Positions 1 through 11,748 of a DNA stretch of 64,000 nucleotides are shown in pieces (positions within the stretch are counted from its first letter, which is position 1; the number at the start of each line of letters is the position of its first letter). The DNA comes from Isoetes taiwanensis (taxonomy: Eukaryota > Streptophyta > Lycopodiopsida > Isoetales > Isoetaceae): contig JAJEKV010000894.1 of the NCBI GenBank assembly GCA_021234155.1, positions 1 to 64,000 of the forward strand, written 5' to 3'. Below the pieces are notes generated by a model that ran no database searches, was not told the DNA's origin, and saw only the letters and a list, made by a program, of their open reading frames with translations. The position numbers and the translations under genes are program-made.

Positions 1-55
1 AAAAGATCAAAGCTTGCAACAAAGAATTCCAATGGGCTTACTCGCCAAAATCCAA

Positions 56-131
56 TGGCCTATGCAGGTGTCGAACCTCGACCAGCCAGCCGTTATTAGC
101 ACGACGCTCTAACCAACTGAGCTAATAGGTC
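56..131 (-). pseudogene. tRNA-Ile-like copy, broken T arm
   Basis: Acceptor 5' strand reads GACC. The T stem 3' side and variable region are replaced by 'ctcgaccagccagccg'. Anticodon loop and D arm intact. Confidence 0.6.
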
Positions 132-529
132 TGAAGATTGAAGTACATTTTTCTAACCTCTCCAAGTGTTTTATACCAAGATGCGTTTTGTTACTTTTTT
201 GACATCTCAAGAAGAAACTAAAACAATGATGGTGACAACATGAAATGCATTACTACGAAGTTGCAAAGCAAAGTGAGTGTGTGAAAGTCTAGATTACCAC
301 TAGTATTTAAAAAACTAAAGTGGCCTCGTAGATCCAAACAACTAAGATGTTGAAGAAAAACTTCAGATAAGATTAATATTGAAACCCCAAATCCTTATCT
401 AACACAATGAATCTTTTTTTTGTGAAACCATACCTATTTTATTGACGAAGCGATTGCCAAGTTCCTAACTCTTAAAAAGATCAAAGCTTGCAACAAAGAA
501 TTCCAATGGGCTTACTCGCCAAAATCTAA

Positions 530-603
530 TGGCCTATGCAGGTGTCGAACCTGCGACCTTCGCGTTATTAGCACGACGCTCTAACCAACTGAGCTAATAG
601 GCC
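530..603 (-). tRNA. tRNA-Ile (anticodon AAT), intact
   Basis: Reads on the minus strand as a full cloverleaf. The acceptor GGCCTAT pairs with ATAGGCC and is followed by discriminator A. The D arm is GCTC/GAGC. The anticodon stem TCGTG/CGCGA encloses loop CTAATAA with anticodon AAT. The T stem GCAGG/CCTGC encloses TTCGACA. A-box and B-box promoters are canonical. AAU is normally modified to IAU and reads the isoleucine codons. A TTTT terminator follows within 10 nt. Confidence 0.95.
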
Positions 604-995
604 TAAAGATTGAAAGCTGCATTTTTCTAACCTCTCCAAGTGTTTTATACGACATGCAGTGTTGTTATTTTTTTTTTGACATCTCGCGAAGAACACGAAA
701 CAATGATGCTGACAACATGAAATGCATTACTACGAGTTGCAAAGCAAGTGAGTGTGTGAAAGTCTAGATTACCACTAGTTTTTAAAAAACTAAAGTGGCC
801 TCGTAGATCCAAACAACTAAGATGTTGAAGAAAAACTTCAGATAAGATTAATATTGAAACCCCAAATCCTTATCTAACACAATGAATCTTTTTTTTGTGA
901 AACCATACCTATTTTATTGACGAAGCGATTGCCAAGTTCCTAACTCTTAAAAAGATCAAAGCTTGCAACAAAGAATTCCAATGGGCTTACTCGCC

Positions 996-999
996 AAAA
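996..999 (-). terminator. RNA polymerase III T-run terminator
   Basis: Four T residues on the minus strand (AAAA on the plus strand inside 'gccaaaatc'), five bases after the discriminator base of the tRNA at 1005-1078. Most units have four to six T here. Confidence 0.7.
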
Positions 1000-1004
1000 T
1001 CTAA

Positions 1005-1078
1005 TGGCCTATGCAGGTGTCGAACCTGCGACCTTCGCGTTATTAGCACGACGCTCTAACCAACTGAGCTAATAGGCC
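1005..1078 (-). tRNA. tRNA-Ile (anticodon AAT), intact
   Basis: Identical in all 74 positions to the copy at 530-603. This copy was used to locate the flanking signals: TATA-like box at 1118-1124, CAA motif at 85-87 of the same line (1085-1087), and a run of four T on the minus strand at 996-999, five bases past the discriminator. Confidence 0.95.
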
Positions 1079-1084
1079 TGAAGA

Positions 1085-1087
1085 TTG
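1085..1087 (-). promoter_or_regulatory. CAA motif just upstream of the tRNA-Ile gene
   Basis: Minus-strand CAA within CCAATCTTCA, 7-9 bp before the mature 5' end. Plant tRNA genes often start transcription at a CAA in this position. It is kept in nearly all units, as CCAATC or TCAATC. Confidence 0.5.
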
Positions 1088-1117
1088 GAAGCTGCATTTT
1101 TCTAACCTCTCCAAGTG

Positions 1118-1124
1118 TTTTATA
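1118..1124 (-). promoter_or_regulatory. TATA-like upstream element of a tRNA-Ile unit
   Basis: Minus-strand TATAAAA about 40-46 bp upstream of the mature tRNA 5' end, in the context GTATAAAACAC. The same element stands at this place in most units of the array. Plant tRNA genes commonly carry TATA-like sequences in this area, so the unit looks like a complete transcription unit, not just a tRNA fragment. Confidence 0.6.
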
Positions 1125-1485
1125 CGGCATGCAGTTTTGTTACTTTTTTTGACATCTCGCGAAGAACACGAAACAATGATGCTGACAACATGAAATGCAT
1201 TACTACGAGTTGCAAAGCCAGTGAGTGTGTGAAAGTCTAGATTACCACTAGTTTTTAAAAACTAAAGTGGCCTCGTAGATCCAAACAACTAAGATGTTGA
1301 AGAAAAACTTCAGATAAGATTAATATTGAAACCACAAATCCTTATCTAACACAATGAATCTTTTTTTTTTTTTTTTTGTGAAACCATACCTATTTTATTG
1401 ACGAAGCGATTGCCAAGTTCCTAACTCTTAAAAAGATCAAAGCTTGCAACAAAGAATTCCAATGGGCTTACTCGCCAAAATCCAA

Positions 1486-1559
1486 TGGCCTATGCAGGTG
1501 TCGAACCTGCGACCTTCGCGTTATTAGCACGACGCTCTAACCAACTGAGCTAATAGGCC
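1486..1559 (-). tRNA. tRNA-Ile (anticodon AAT), intact
   Basis: Same 74-nt cloverleaf without changes. The unit that carries it has a spacer deletion: 'ttaccactta' joins directly to 'gttgaagaaa' near 1720. A 12-bp word before 'caacatgaaatgc' (near 1655) is also missing. The tRNA and its upstream box are unaffected. Confidence 0.95.
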
Positions 1560-1901
1560 TGAAGATTGGAAGCTGCATTTTTCTAACCTCTCCAAGTGTT
1601 TTATACGGCATGAAGTTTTGTTACTTTTTTTGACATCTCGCGAAGAACACGAAACAACATGAAATGCATTACTACGAGTTGCAAAGCCAGTGAGCATGTG
1701 AAAGTCTAGATTACCACTTAGTTGAAGAAAAACTTCAGATAAGATTAATATTGAAACCACAAATCCTTATCTAACACAATGAATCTTTTTTTTGTGAAAC
1801 CATACCTATTTTATTGACGAAGCGATTGCCAAGTTCCTAACTCTTAAAAAGATCAAAGCTTGCAACAAAGAATTCCAATGGGCTTACTCGCCAAAATCCA
1901 A

Positions 1902-1975
1902 TGGCCTATGCAGGTGTCGAACCTGCGACCTTCGCGTTATTAGCACGACGCTCTAACCAACTGAGCTAATAGGCC
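1902..1975 (-). tRNA. tRNA-Ile (anticodon AAT), intact
   Basis: All 74 positions match the consensus. The upstream TATA-like box and CAA motif and the downstream TTTT are present. This is the last perfect copy before a long run of altered ones. Confidence 0.95.
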
Positions 1976-2367
1976 TGAAGATTGAAGTCGCATTTTTCTA
2001 ACCTCTCCAAGTGTTTTATACGGCATGCAGTTTTGTTACTTTTTTTGACATCTCGCGAAGAACACTAAACAATGATGTCGACAACATGAAATGCATTACT
2101 ACGAAGTTGCAAAGCAAGTGAGTGTGTGAAAGTCTAGATTACCACTAGTTTTAAAAACTAAAGTGGCCTCAGATCCAAACAACTAAGATGTTGAAGAAAA
2201 ACTTGGATAAGATTAATATTGAAACCCCAAATCCTTATCTAACACAATGAATCTTTTTTTTGTGAAACCATACCTATTTTATTGACGTTTATTGCCAAGT
2301 TCCTAACTCTTAAAAAGATCAAAGCTTGCAACAAAGAATTCCAATGGGCTTTTCGGCCAAAATCCAA

Positions 2368-2442
2368 TGGCCTATGCGTGTGTCGAAACCCGCGACCTTC
2401 AGCGTTATTAGCACGACGCTCTAACCAAATGAGCTAATAGGC
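2368..2442 (-). pseudogene. tRNA-Ile-like copy
   Basis: T arm expanded ('gcgtgtgtcgaaacccgcg'), anticodon stem 'ttcagcg', D stem 'aaatgagc', acceptor one C short. Confidence 0.55.
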
Positions 2443-2844
2443 TGAAGATTGAAAGGTGCATTTTTCTAACCTCTCCAAGTGTTTTATACGGCACATGCAG
2501 TTTTGTTACTTTTTTGACATCTCAAGAACAACTAAACAATGATGTCGACAACATGAAATGCATTACTACGAGTTGCAAAGCCAGTGAGTATGTGAAAGTC
2601 TAGATTACCACTAGTTTTTAAAAGACTAAAGTGGCCTCGTAGATCCAAACAACTAAGATGTTGAAGAAAAACTTCAGATAAGATTAATATTGAAACCACA
2701 AATCCTTATCTAACACAATGAATCTTTTTTTTGTGAAACCATACCTATTTTATTGACGAAGCGATTGCCAAGTTCCTAACTCTTAAAAAAGAATCAAAGC
2801 TTGCAAAAAAAGAATTCCAATGGGCTTACTTCGCCAAAATCCAA

Positions 2845-2919
2845 TGGCCTATGTAAAGTGTCGAAACCAGCGACCAGCTATTATTAGCACGACGCTCTAA
2901 CCAACCGAGCTAATAGGCT
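2845..2919 (-). pseudogene. tRNA-Ile-like copy
   Basis: T stem lost ('gtaaagtgtcgaaaccagcg') and anticodon stem replaced by 'accagcta'. Loop with AAT and D arm remain. Confidence 0.55.
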
Positions 2920-3326
2920 CGAAGATTGGAAGTGCGATTTTTCTAACCTCTCCAAGTGTTTTATATATAAACATGCGCTTTTTGTTACTTTTTTTGACAT
3001 CTGGTTGAAGAACAAAAAAACAATGATGCTGACAACATGAAATGCATTACTACGAGTTGCAAAGCAAGTGAGTGTGTGAAAGTCTAGATTACCACTAGTT
3101 TTTAAAAACTAAAGTGGCCTCGTAGATCCAAACAACTAAGATGTTGAAGAAAAACTTCAGATAAGATTAATATTGAAACCACAAATCCTTATCTAACACA
3201 ATGAATCTTTTTTTTGTGAAACCATACCTATTTTATTGACGAAGCGATTGCCAAGTTCCTAACTCTTAAAAAGAATCAAAGCTTGCAACAAAGAATTCCA
3301 ATGGGCGGGCTTTCGCCAAAATCCAA

Positions 3327-3393
3327 TGGCCTATGTGTTGAACGCGACCTTTCGTTATTAGCACGACGCTCTAACCAACCGAGCTAATAGGCC
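3327..3393 (-). pseudogene. tRNA-Ile-like copy, shortened T arm
   Basis: The T arm is only 'gtgttgaacgcgacc'. Anticodon loop, D arm and acceptor 5' strand are present. Confidence 0.55.
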
Positions 3394-3790
3394 CAAGATT
3401 GAAGTCGCATTTTTCTAACCTCTCCAAGTGTTTTATTTGGCATGCGCTTTTTTTTTTTTTTGACATCTCGCGAAGAACACTAAAAACAATGATGCTGACA
3501 ACATGAAATGCATTACTACGAGTTGCAAAGCAAGTGAGTGTGTGAAAGTCTAGATTACCACTAGTTTTTAAAAGACTAAAGTGGCCTCGTAGATCCAAAC
3601 AACTAAGATGTTGAAGAAAAACTTCAGATAAGATTAATATTGAAACCCCAAATCCTTATCTAACACAATGAATCTTTTTTTTGTGAAACCATACCTATTT
3701 TATTGACGAAGCGATTGCCAAGTTCCTAACTCTTAAAAAGATCAAAGCTTGCAACAAAGAATTCCAATGGGCTTACTCGCCAAAATCCAA

Positions 3791-3867
3791 TGGCCTATGC
3801 AGGTGTCGAACCTGCGACCTTTGCGTTATATTAGCACGACGCTTCAAACCAACCGAGCTAATAGGCA
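3791..3867 (-). pseudogene. tRNA-Ile-like copy, anticodon-arm insertion
   Basis: T arm perfect. 'gttatattag' adds two bases at the anticodon loop. D region 'gcttcaaacc'. Acceptor ends 'ggcac'. Confidence 0.55.
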
Positions 3868-4268
3868 CGAAGATTGAAGTCGCGCATTTTTCTAACCTCT
3901 CCAAGTGTTTTTATATGGCATGTTTTTGTTATTTTTTTGACATCTCGCATGGAAGAACACTTAAACAATGATGCCGACAACATGAAATGCATTACTACGA
4001 GTTGCAAAGCAAGTGAGTGTGTGAAAGTCTAGATTACCACTAGTTTTAAAAACTAAAGTGGCCTCGTAGATCCAAACAACTAAGATGTTGAAGAAAAACT
4101 TGAGGATAAGATTAATATTGAAACCCCAAATCCTTATCTAACACAATGAATCTTTTTTTTTGTGAAACCATACCTATTTTATTGACGGCGATTGCCAAGT
4201 TCCTAACTCTTAAAAAGATCAAAGCTTGCAACAAAGAATTCCAATGGGCTTACTCGCCAAAAATCCAA

Positions 4269-4343
4269 TGGCCTATGGTGTCGAAACTGCCGCGACCCAG
4301 CGTTATATTAGCACGACGCTCTAACCAATCGAGCTAATAGGCC
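4269..4343 (-). pseudogene. tRNA-Ile-like copy
   Basis: T arm collapsed ('ggtgtcgaaactgccgcg'). The anticodon region has the same 'ttatattag' insertion as the previous unit. D arm and acceptor readable. Confidence 0.5.
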
Positions 4344-5159
4344 TGAAGATTGAAGTCTGCATTTTTCTAACCTCTCCAAGTGTTTTATATGACATGCGTT
4401 TTGTTATTTTTTTGACATCTCGAAGAACACTAAACAATGATGTCGACAACATGAAATGCATTACTACGAAGTTGCAAAGCCCGGTGAGTATGTGAAAGTC
4501 TAGATTACCACTAGTTTTTAAAAAACTAAAGTGGCCTCATAGATCCAAACAACTAAGATGTTGAAAAAACTTGGATAAGATTAATATTGAAACCACAAAT
4601 CCTTATCTAACACAATGAATCTTTTTTTTGTGAAACCATACCTATTTTATTGACGAAGCGATTGCCAAGTTCCTAACTCTTAAAAAGAACAAAGCTTGCA
4701 ACAAAGAATTCCAATGGGCTTACTCGCCAAAATCCAATGGCCTATATGCTTTGAAAGTGTGGCCTTAAATTATTAAGACCTTTCTAATTATTAGCACGAC
4801 GCCTAACCAAACCGAAAGCTAATAGGCCTGAAGATTGAAGCTGCATTTTTCTAACCTCTCCAAGTGTTTTATACCAAGCATGCGGTTTTGTTACTTTTTT
4901 TGACATCTCGCGAAGAACACGAAACAATGATGCTGACAACATGAAATGCATTACTACGAGTTGCAAAGCCAGTGAGTATGTGAAAGTCTAGATTACCACT
5001 AGTTTTTAAAAGACTAAAGTGGCCTCGTGAGATCCAAACAACTAAGATGTTGAAGAAAAAACTTGATAAGATAAGATTAATATTGAAACCACAAATCCTT
5101 ATCTAACACAATGAATCTTTTTTGTGAAACCATACCTATTTTATTGAAAGCCATTGCCA

Positions 5160-5470
5160 AGTTCCTAACTCTTAAAAAAGATCAAAGCTTGCAACAAAGA
5201 ATTCCAATGGGCTTACTCTAATTAGAAATAGGCAAAATCTAATCAATGGCCTATCATGCGGAAGAGGTTTTTGTTACTTTTTTCGAATCAGAAGAACCTT
5301 ATTATTAGCACGACAGTCTAGAGATTACCACTAGTTTTAAAAACTAAAACCAACCAAAGCTAATAGGCCTCGAAAGATTTGAAGACATTTTTCTAACCTC
5401 TCCAATCCTATTTTTTATCATGGCATGCGCTTTTGTTTTTTTTTTTTGACATCTCAAGAAGAACAAAAAC
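5160..5470. repeat. Scrambled array unit
   Basis: The tRNA part is replaced by out-of-order unit words. For example 'tctagagattaccactag' (a spacer word) appears between the anticodon fragment 'ttattagcacgac' and the D-arm fragment 'ccaaagctaatagg'. Confidence 0.7.
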
Positions 5471-5782
5471 AATGATGTCGTTTTTATAAACATGAAATGC
5501 ATTACTACGAAGTTGCAAAGCCAAGTGAGTGTGTGAAAGTCTAGATTACCACTAGTTTTTTAAAAAAAAAAAGTGGCCTCATAGATCCAAACAACTAAGA
5601 TGTTGAAGAAAAACTTGATGATAAGATTAATATTGAAACCACAAATCCTTATCTAACACAATGAATCTTTTTTTTGTGAAACCATACCTATTTTATTGTA
5701 AGCGATTGCCAAGTTCCTAACTCTTAAAAAAGAACAAAGCTTGCAACAAAGAATTCCAATGGGCTTACTCGCCAAAATCCAA

Positions 5783-5851
5783 TGGCCTATGCGGTGTTTG
5801 CGACCTTATCGTTATTAGCACGACGCTCTAACCAACCCGAGCTAATAGGCC
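5783..5851 (-). pseudogene. tRNA-Ile-like copy
   Basis: T arm cut to 'gcggtgtttgcgacc'; anticodon stem 'ttatcg'. D arm and both acceptor strands recognisable. Confidence 0.5.
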
Positions 5852-6263
5852 TGAAGATTGAAGTTTGATTTTTCTAACCTCTCCAAGTGTTTTTATCCAC
5901 GGCATGTAGTTTTTTGTTACTTTTTGACATCTCGCGAAGAACAAAAACAATGATCGACAACATGAAATGCATTACTACGAAGTTGCAAAGCGCCTTTGAG
6001 TATGTGAAAGTCTAGATTACCACTAGTTTTTAAAAACTAAAGTGGCCTCGTAGATCCAAACAACTAAGATGTTGAAGAAAAACTTCAGATAAGATTAATA
6101 TTGAAACCACAAATCCTTATCTAACACAATGAATCTTTTTTTTTTGTGAAACCATACCTATTTTATTGACGGCGATTGCCAAGTTCCTAACTCTTAACAT
6201 CCATAAAAGATCAAAGCTTGCAACAAAGAATTCCAATGGGCTTACACTTTCGCCAAAATCCAA

Positions 6264-6340
6264 TGGCCTATCGAGGTGTCGTAACCTGCGACCTTCAAAC
6301 GTTATTAGCACGACGCTCTAACCAACCGAGCTAATAGGCC
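6264..6340 (-). pseudogene. tRNA-Ile-like copy
   Basis: T arm nearly right ('gaggtgtcgtaacctgcg'), anticodon stem 'ttcaaacg' with three extra bases, D arm 'accgagc', acceptor pairs. Confidence 0.55.
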
Positions 6341-6739
6341 CCAAGATTGAAAATGCTATTTTTCTAACCTCTCCAAGTGTTTTATACTAACATGCGGCAT
6401 TTTGTTATTTTTTTGACATCTCAAGAAAGAACACTAAACAATGATGCGACAACATGAAATGCATTACTACGAGTTGCATAAAAGCAAAGTGAGTATGTGA
6501 AAGTCTAGATTACCACTAGTTTTTAAAAGACTAAAGTGGCCTCGTAGATCCAAACAACTAAGATGTTGAAGAAAAACTTCAGATAAGATTAATATTGAAA
6601 CCACAAATCCTTATCTAACACAATGAATCTTCTTTTTGTGAAACCATACCTATTTTATTCTCCAAGTGATTGCCAAGTTCCTAACTCTTAAAAGAAAACA
6701 AAGCTTGCAACAAAGAATTCCAATGGGCTTACTCACCAA

Positions 6740-7620
6740 AAATCCAATGGCCTATCTAACCCGGCGACCTTGAGCAATATTAACCTTGCGACCTTAGGGG
6801 AAAAGATTAGAATACATTTTTCTAACGCTCCAAAACCAAAAGATGCGTTTTGTTACTTAGACATCTCTTCCAAAGAATTGATAGACAACATGAAATAACC
6901 CTCCAAGTGTTTTATATGTGAAAGTCTACACTAGTTAAAGAAAAGATATAAAGTGGCCTTTTCCAAACAACTAAGATGTTGAAGAAAAATGGATAAAGAT
7001 TAATACTAAACAATCCTTATGATGAATGACAAACATGAAATGCATTATTTTATTCAAAAAGTTGCAAATGCCAAGTGAGTGTGTGAAAAGTCAATAGATT
7101 ACCATCTAGCCTATTAAAAAACTAGCTATTGGCAAACTAGTGCAACCAACCGAGCTAATATCCAAACAACTAAGATGTTGAAGAAAACTTTTTTTACTTT
7201 TTAATATGAAGAACCCCAAACAATGATCTGACAACACAATGATTATCTAAATTTTCTTTTTTTGTGAAACCATTACCACTATTTTAAAAATTAAAGTGGC
7301 TCAAGATCCAAACAACTTAAAAAGATGTTGAACAAAAAATTTTTTGTAGGATAAGATTAATATTGAAACCAAAATCCTTAATGGCAATGAATCTTTTTTG
7401 TGAAACCATACCTATTTTATTGAGAATTTGCCAAGTTCCTAACTCTTAAAAAAGATCCTTAGGCAAAAAAGAATTGGAATGGCCTTTTTAGCCTAACCTA
7501 TCCATTTTAAAAAGTCATGCGCTTTTGTTACTTTTTGACAGTTCATCTACAAGAACACTAAACAATGATTTTGCCAAGAACACGTAAAACAACATGAAGA
7601 CAACATGAAATGCATTTTAC
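6740..7620. repeat. Scrambled array units
   Basis: About two units in which normally invariant spacer words are also broken, shortened and repeated out of order. No readable tRNA remains, although pieces such as 'aaccaaccgagctaatat' survive. Confidence 0.75.
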
Positions 7621-7895
7621 GAATTTGCAAAGCCGGTGAGTATGTGAAAGTCTAGATTACCACTAGTTTTAAAAGACTAAAGTGGCCTCATAGATCCAAA
7701 CAACTAAGATGTTGAAGAAAAACTTCGTGATAAGATTAATATTGAAACCCCAAATCCTTATCTAACACAATGAATCTTTTTTTTGTGAAACCATACCTAT
7801 TTTATTGATTGAAGGAAATTGCCAAGTTCCTAACTCTTAAAAAGAACAAAGCTTGCAACAAAAGAATTCCAATGGGCTTACTCGCCAAAATCCAA

Positions 7896-7972
7896 TGGCC
7901 TATGCATGGTGTCGAACCTCGCGACCTTCGCGTTATTAGCACGACGCTCTAACCAACTGAAGCTAATAGGCC
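7896..7972 (-). pseudogene. tRNA-Ile-like copy, small indels
   Basis: Anticodon arm perfect. T arm 'gcatggtgtcgaacctcgcg' with an extra base on each side, D stem 'actgaagc' with an extra A. Confidence 0.5.
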
Positions 7973-8369
7973 GAAGATTGAAGGCGCATTTTTCTAACCT
8001 CTCCAAGTGTTTTATACCAAGATGCGCTTTTGTTTTTTTTGACATCTCGCTTGGAAGAAACAAAACAATGATCTTCGACAACATGAAATGCATTACTACG
8101 AAGTTGCAAAGCAAGTGAGTGTGTGAAAGTCTAGATTACCACTAGTTTTTAAAAACTAAAGTGGCCTCGTAGATCCAAACAACTAAGATGTTGAAGAAAA
8201 ACTTGTTTGATAAGATTAATATTGAAACCCCAAATCCTTATCTAACACAATGAAAATTTTTTTTGTGAAACCATACCTATTTTATTTGACGATTGCCAAG
8301 TTCCTAACTCTTAAAAAGATCAAAGCTTGCAACAAAAGAATTCCAATGGGCTTACTCGCCAAAATCCAA

Positions 8370-8446
8370 TGGCCTATGCTCATGGTGTCGAACCTCGCGA
8401 CCTTGAGTTATTAGCACGACGCTCTAACCAACCGAGCTAATAGGCC
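8370..8446 (-). pseudogene. tRNA-Ile-like copy
   Basis: T arm 'gctcatggtgtcgaacctcg' is expanded and the anticodon stem is shortened ('ttgagttattag'). Confidence 0.5.
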
Positions 8447-8847
8447 GAAGATTGGAAGTGCATTTTTCTAACCTCTCCAAGTGTTTTATACGGCATGCAG
8501 TTTTGTTACTTTTTTTGACATCTCGCAAGAAGAACTAAAACAATGATGTTGACAACATGAAATGCATTACTACGAAGTTGCAAAGCAAGTGAGTATGTGA
8601 AAGTCTAGATTACCACTAGTTTTAAAAGACTAAAGTGGCCTCGTAGATCCAAACAACTAAGATGTTGAAGAAAAACTTCGTGATAAGATTAATATTGAAA
8701 CCACAAATCCTTATCTAACACAATGAATCTTTTTTTTGTGAAACCATACCTATTTTATTGACGAAGCGATTGCCAAGTTCCTAACTCTTAAAAAAGAACA
8801 AAGCTTGCAACAAAGAATTCCAATGGGCTTACTCGCCAAAAATCCAA

Positions 8848-8922
8848 TGGCCTATGCAGTGTCGAACCCGGCGACCTTAGGCGTTATTAGCACGACGCTC
8901 TAACCAACCGAGCTAATAGGCC
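8848..8922 (-). pseudogene. tRNA-Ile-like copy
   Basis: T arm 'gcagtgtcgaacccggcg' and anticodon stem 'ttaggcgttattag' each carry an indel. D arm and acceptor good. Confidence 0.5.
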
Positions 8923-9324
8923 CGAAGATTGAGGCTTTTGCATTTTTCTAACCTCTCCAAGTGTTTTTATACGGCATGCGTTTTGTTACTTTTTTTGACA
9001 TCTCGAAGAACAAAAAAACAATGATGCTGACAACATGAAATGCATTACTACGAAGTTGCAAAGCCAGTGAGTATGTGAAAGTCTAGATTACCACTAGTTT
9101 TTAAAAGACTAAAGTGGCCTCGTAGATCCAAACAACTAAGATGTTGAAGAAAAACTTCGAGGATAAGATTAATATTGAAACCACAAATCCTTATCTAACA
9201 CAATGAATCTTTTTTTGTGAAACCATACCTATTTTATTGACGGCGATTGCCAAGTTCCTAACTCTTAAAAAGAACAAAGCTTGCAACAAAGAATTCCAAT
9301 GGGCTTACTTTCGCCAAAATCCAA

Positions 9325-9395
9325 TGGCCTATTGTGTCGAACCGCGACCTTCGCTAATTATTAGCACGACTTCTAACCAACCGAGCTAATAGGCC
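9325..9395 (-). pseudogene. tRNA-Ile-like copy
   Basis: T arm short ('ttgtgtcgaaccgcg'), anticodon region 'ttcgctaattattag', D side 'cacgacttctaacc'. Confidence 0.5.
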
Positions 9396-9802
9396 TGAAG
9401 ATTGAAGTCGCATTTTTCTAACCTCTCCAAGTGTTTTTTATACGGCATGCGTTTTTGTTACTTTTTTTGACATCTCGCAAGAACATTTAAAACAATGATG
9501 TCGACAAACATGAAATGCATTACTACGAAGTTGCAAAGCCGGTGAGTGTGTGAAAGTCTAGATTACCACTAGTTTTTAAAAACTAAAGTGGCCTCAGAGA
9601 TCCAAACAACTAAGATGTTGAAAAAAAAAAAAACTTCAGATAAGATTAATATTGAAACCCCAAATCCTTATCTAACACAATGAATCTTTTTTTTTTTGTG
9701 AAACCATACCTATTTTATTGACGGGCGATTGCCAAGTTCCTAACTCTTAAAAGAACAAAGCTTGCAACAAAGAATTCCAATGGGCTTTTCGCCAAAATCT
9801 AA

Positions 9803-9881
9803 TGGCCTATATGTGTGTCGAACCCTGCGACCTTAGCGTTATTAGCACTTTGACGGCTCTAACCAACCGAGCTAATAGGCC
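9803..9881 (-). pseudogene. tRNA-Ile-like copy
   Basis: T arm 'atgtgtgtcgaaccctgcg', and 'cactttgacggctc' in place of 'cacgacgctc' widens the D side. Confidence 0.5.
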
Positions 9882-10252
9882 GAAGATTGGAAGTCGCATT
9901 TTTCTAACCTCTCCAAGTGTTTTATACGGCATGCAGTTTTGTTTTTTTTTTGACATCCGAAGAATGTTTTAAACAATGATGCCGACAACATGAAATGCAT
10001 TACTACTGAAGTTGCAAAGCAAGTGAGTGTGTGAAAGTCTAGATTACCACTAGTTTTTAAAAAACTAAAGTGGCCTCGTAGATCCAAACAACTAAGATGT
10101 TGAAGAAAAACTTCAGATAAGATTAATATTGAAACCCCAAATCCTTATCTAACACAATGAATCTTTTTTTTGTGAAACCATACCTATTTTATTCTTAAAA
10201 AGATCAAAGCTTGCAACAAAGAATTCCAATGGGCTTACTCGCCAAAATCCAA

Positions 10253-10323
10253 TGGCCTATGCGGTGTCTAAACCTGCGGGCGTTATTAGCACATGACGCT
10301 CTAACCAACTGAGCTAATAGGCC
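10253..10323 (-). pseudogene. tRNA-Ile-like copy, variable region deleted
   Basis: T arm 'gcggtgtctaaacctgcg' runs straight into 'ggcgttattag', so the variable region is gone. D arm of the 'actgagc' type. Confidence 0.5.
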
Positions 10324-10723
10324 TCAAGATTGGAAGTCGATTTTTCTAACCTCTCCAAGTGTTTTATACGGCATGATGCGCTTTGTTACTTTTTTGACAT
10401 CTCGCGAAGAATTTAAACAATGATGTCGACAACATGAAATGCATTACTACGAGTTGCAAAGCCAAGTGAGTGTGTGAAAGTCTAGATTACCACTAGTTTT
10501 TAAAAACTAAAGTGGCGTCAGAGATCCAAACAACTAAGATGTTGAAGAAAAACTTCGTGATAAGATTAATATTGAAACCCCAAATCCTTATCTAACACAA
10601 TGAATCTTTTTTTTGTGAAACCATACCTATTTTATTGACGAAGCGATTGCCAAGTTCCTAACTCTTAAAAAGAACAAAGCTTGCAACAAAGAATTCCAAT
10701 GGGCTTACTGCGCCAAAATCCAA

Positions 10724-10800
10724 TGGCCTATGCAGTGTCGAACCTGCGACCTCAGCGCTAAATTAGCACGACGCATTCTAACCAACCGAGCTAATAGGCC
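10724..10800 (-). pseudogene. tRNA-Ile-like copy
   Basis: Anticodon region reads 'ctcagcgctaaattagcacg', which disrupts the loop. T arm one base short. Acceptor strands good. Confidence 0.5.
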
Positions 10801-11205
10801 TAAAGATTGGAAGCTGCATTTTTCTAACCTCTCCAAGTGTTTTATACGGCATGCAGTTTTGTTACTTTTTTTGACATCTCTTGAAGAACACCTAAACAAT
10901 GATGCCGACAACATGAAATGCATTACTACGAAGTTGCAAAAGCAAGTGAGTGTGTGAAAGTCTAGATTACCACTAGTTTTTAAAAACTAAAGTGGCCTCA
11001 GAGATCCAAACAACTAAGATGTTGAAGAAAAACTTGAGATAAGATTAATATTGAAACCCCAAATCCTTATCTAACACAATGAATCTTTTTTTTGTGAAAC
11101 CATACCTATTTTATCATTTGTTAAGCGATTGCCAAGTTCCTAACTCTTAAAAAGATCAAAGCTTGCAACAAAGAATTCCAATGGGCTTACTCCGCCAAAA
11201 TCCAA

Positions 11206-11283
11206 TGGCCTATGCAAGTGTCGAATTTGCGACCTTCACAAGTTATTAGCACGACGCGCCTAACCAACTGAAGCTAATAGGCC
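11206..11283 (-). pseudogene. tRNA-Ile-like copy
   Basis: T stem broken ('gcaagtgtcgaatttgcg'), anticodon stem 'ttcacaag', D side 'cgcgcctaacc'. Confidence 0.5.
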
Positions 11284-11673
11284 TAAAGATTGAAAGCTGC
11301 ATTTTTCTAACCCTCCAAGTATTTTATACCATGCGCTTTTTTTTGTTTTTTTTGACATCTTCCAAGAACACTAAACAATGATGTTGACAACATGAAATGC
11401 ATTACTACGAAGTTGCAAAGCCAAGTGAGTGTGTGAAAGTCTAGATTACCACTAGTTTTAAAAACTAAAGTGGCCTCGTAGATCCAAACAACTAAGATGT
11501 TGAAGAAAAACTTCAGATAAGATTAATATTGAAACCACAAATCCTTATCTAACACAATGAATCTTTTTTTGTGAAACCATACCTATTTTATTGAAGCGAT
11601 TGCCAAGTTCCTAACTCTTAAAAAAGATCAAAGCTTGCAACAAAGAATTCCAATGGATTTCGCCAAAATCCAA

Positions 11674-11748
11674 TGGCCTATGCGGTGTGTCGAAACTGCG
11701 ACCTTCGCATTATTAGCACGATGCCTAACCAACCGAAGCTAATAGGCC
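11674..11748 (-). pseudogene. tRNA-Ile-like copy
   Basis: T arm 'gcggtgtgtcgaaactgcg', anticodon stem 'ttcgcattattagcacgatg'. Close to full length with AAT kept. Confidence 0.5.

Noticed and set aside
1902-1975. Organelle-derived (plastid or mitochondrial) tRNA insertion
   Set aside because: The sequence has the nuclear tRNA-Ile(AAU) form and nuclear-type upstream elements; organelle tRNA-Ile uses GAU or CAU anticodons.
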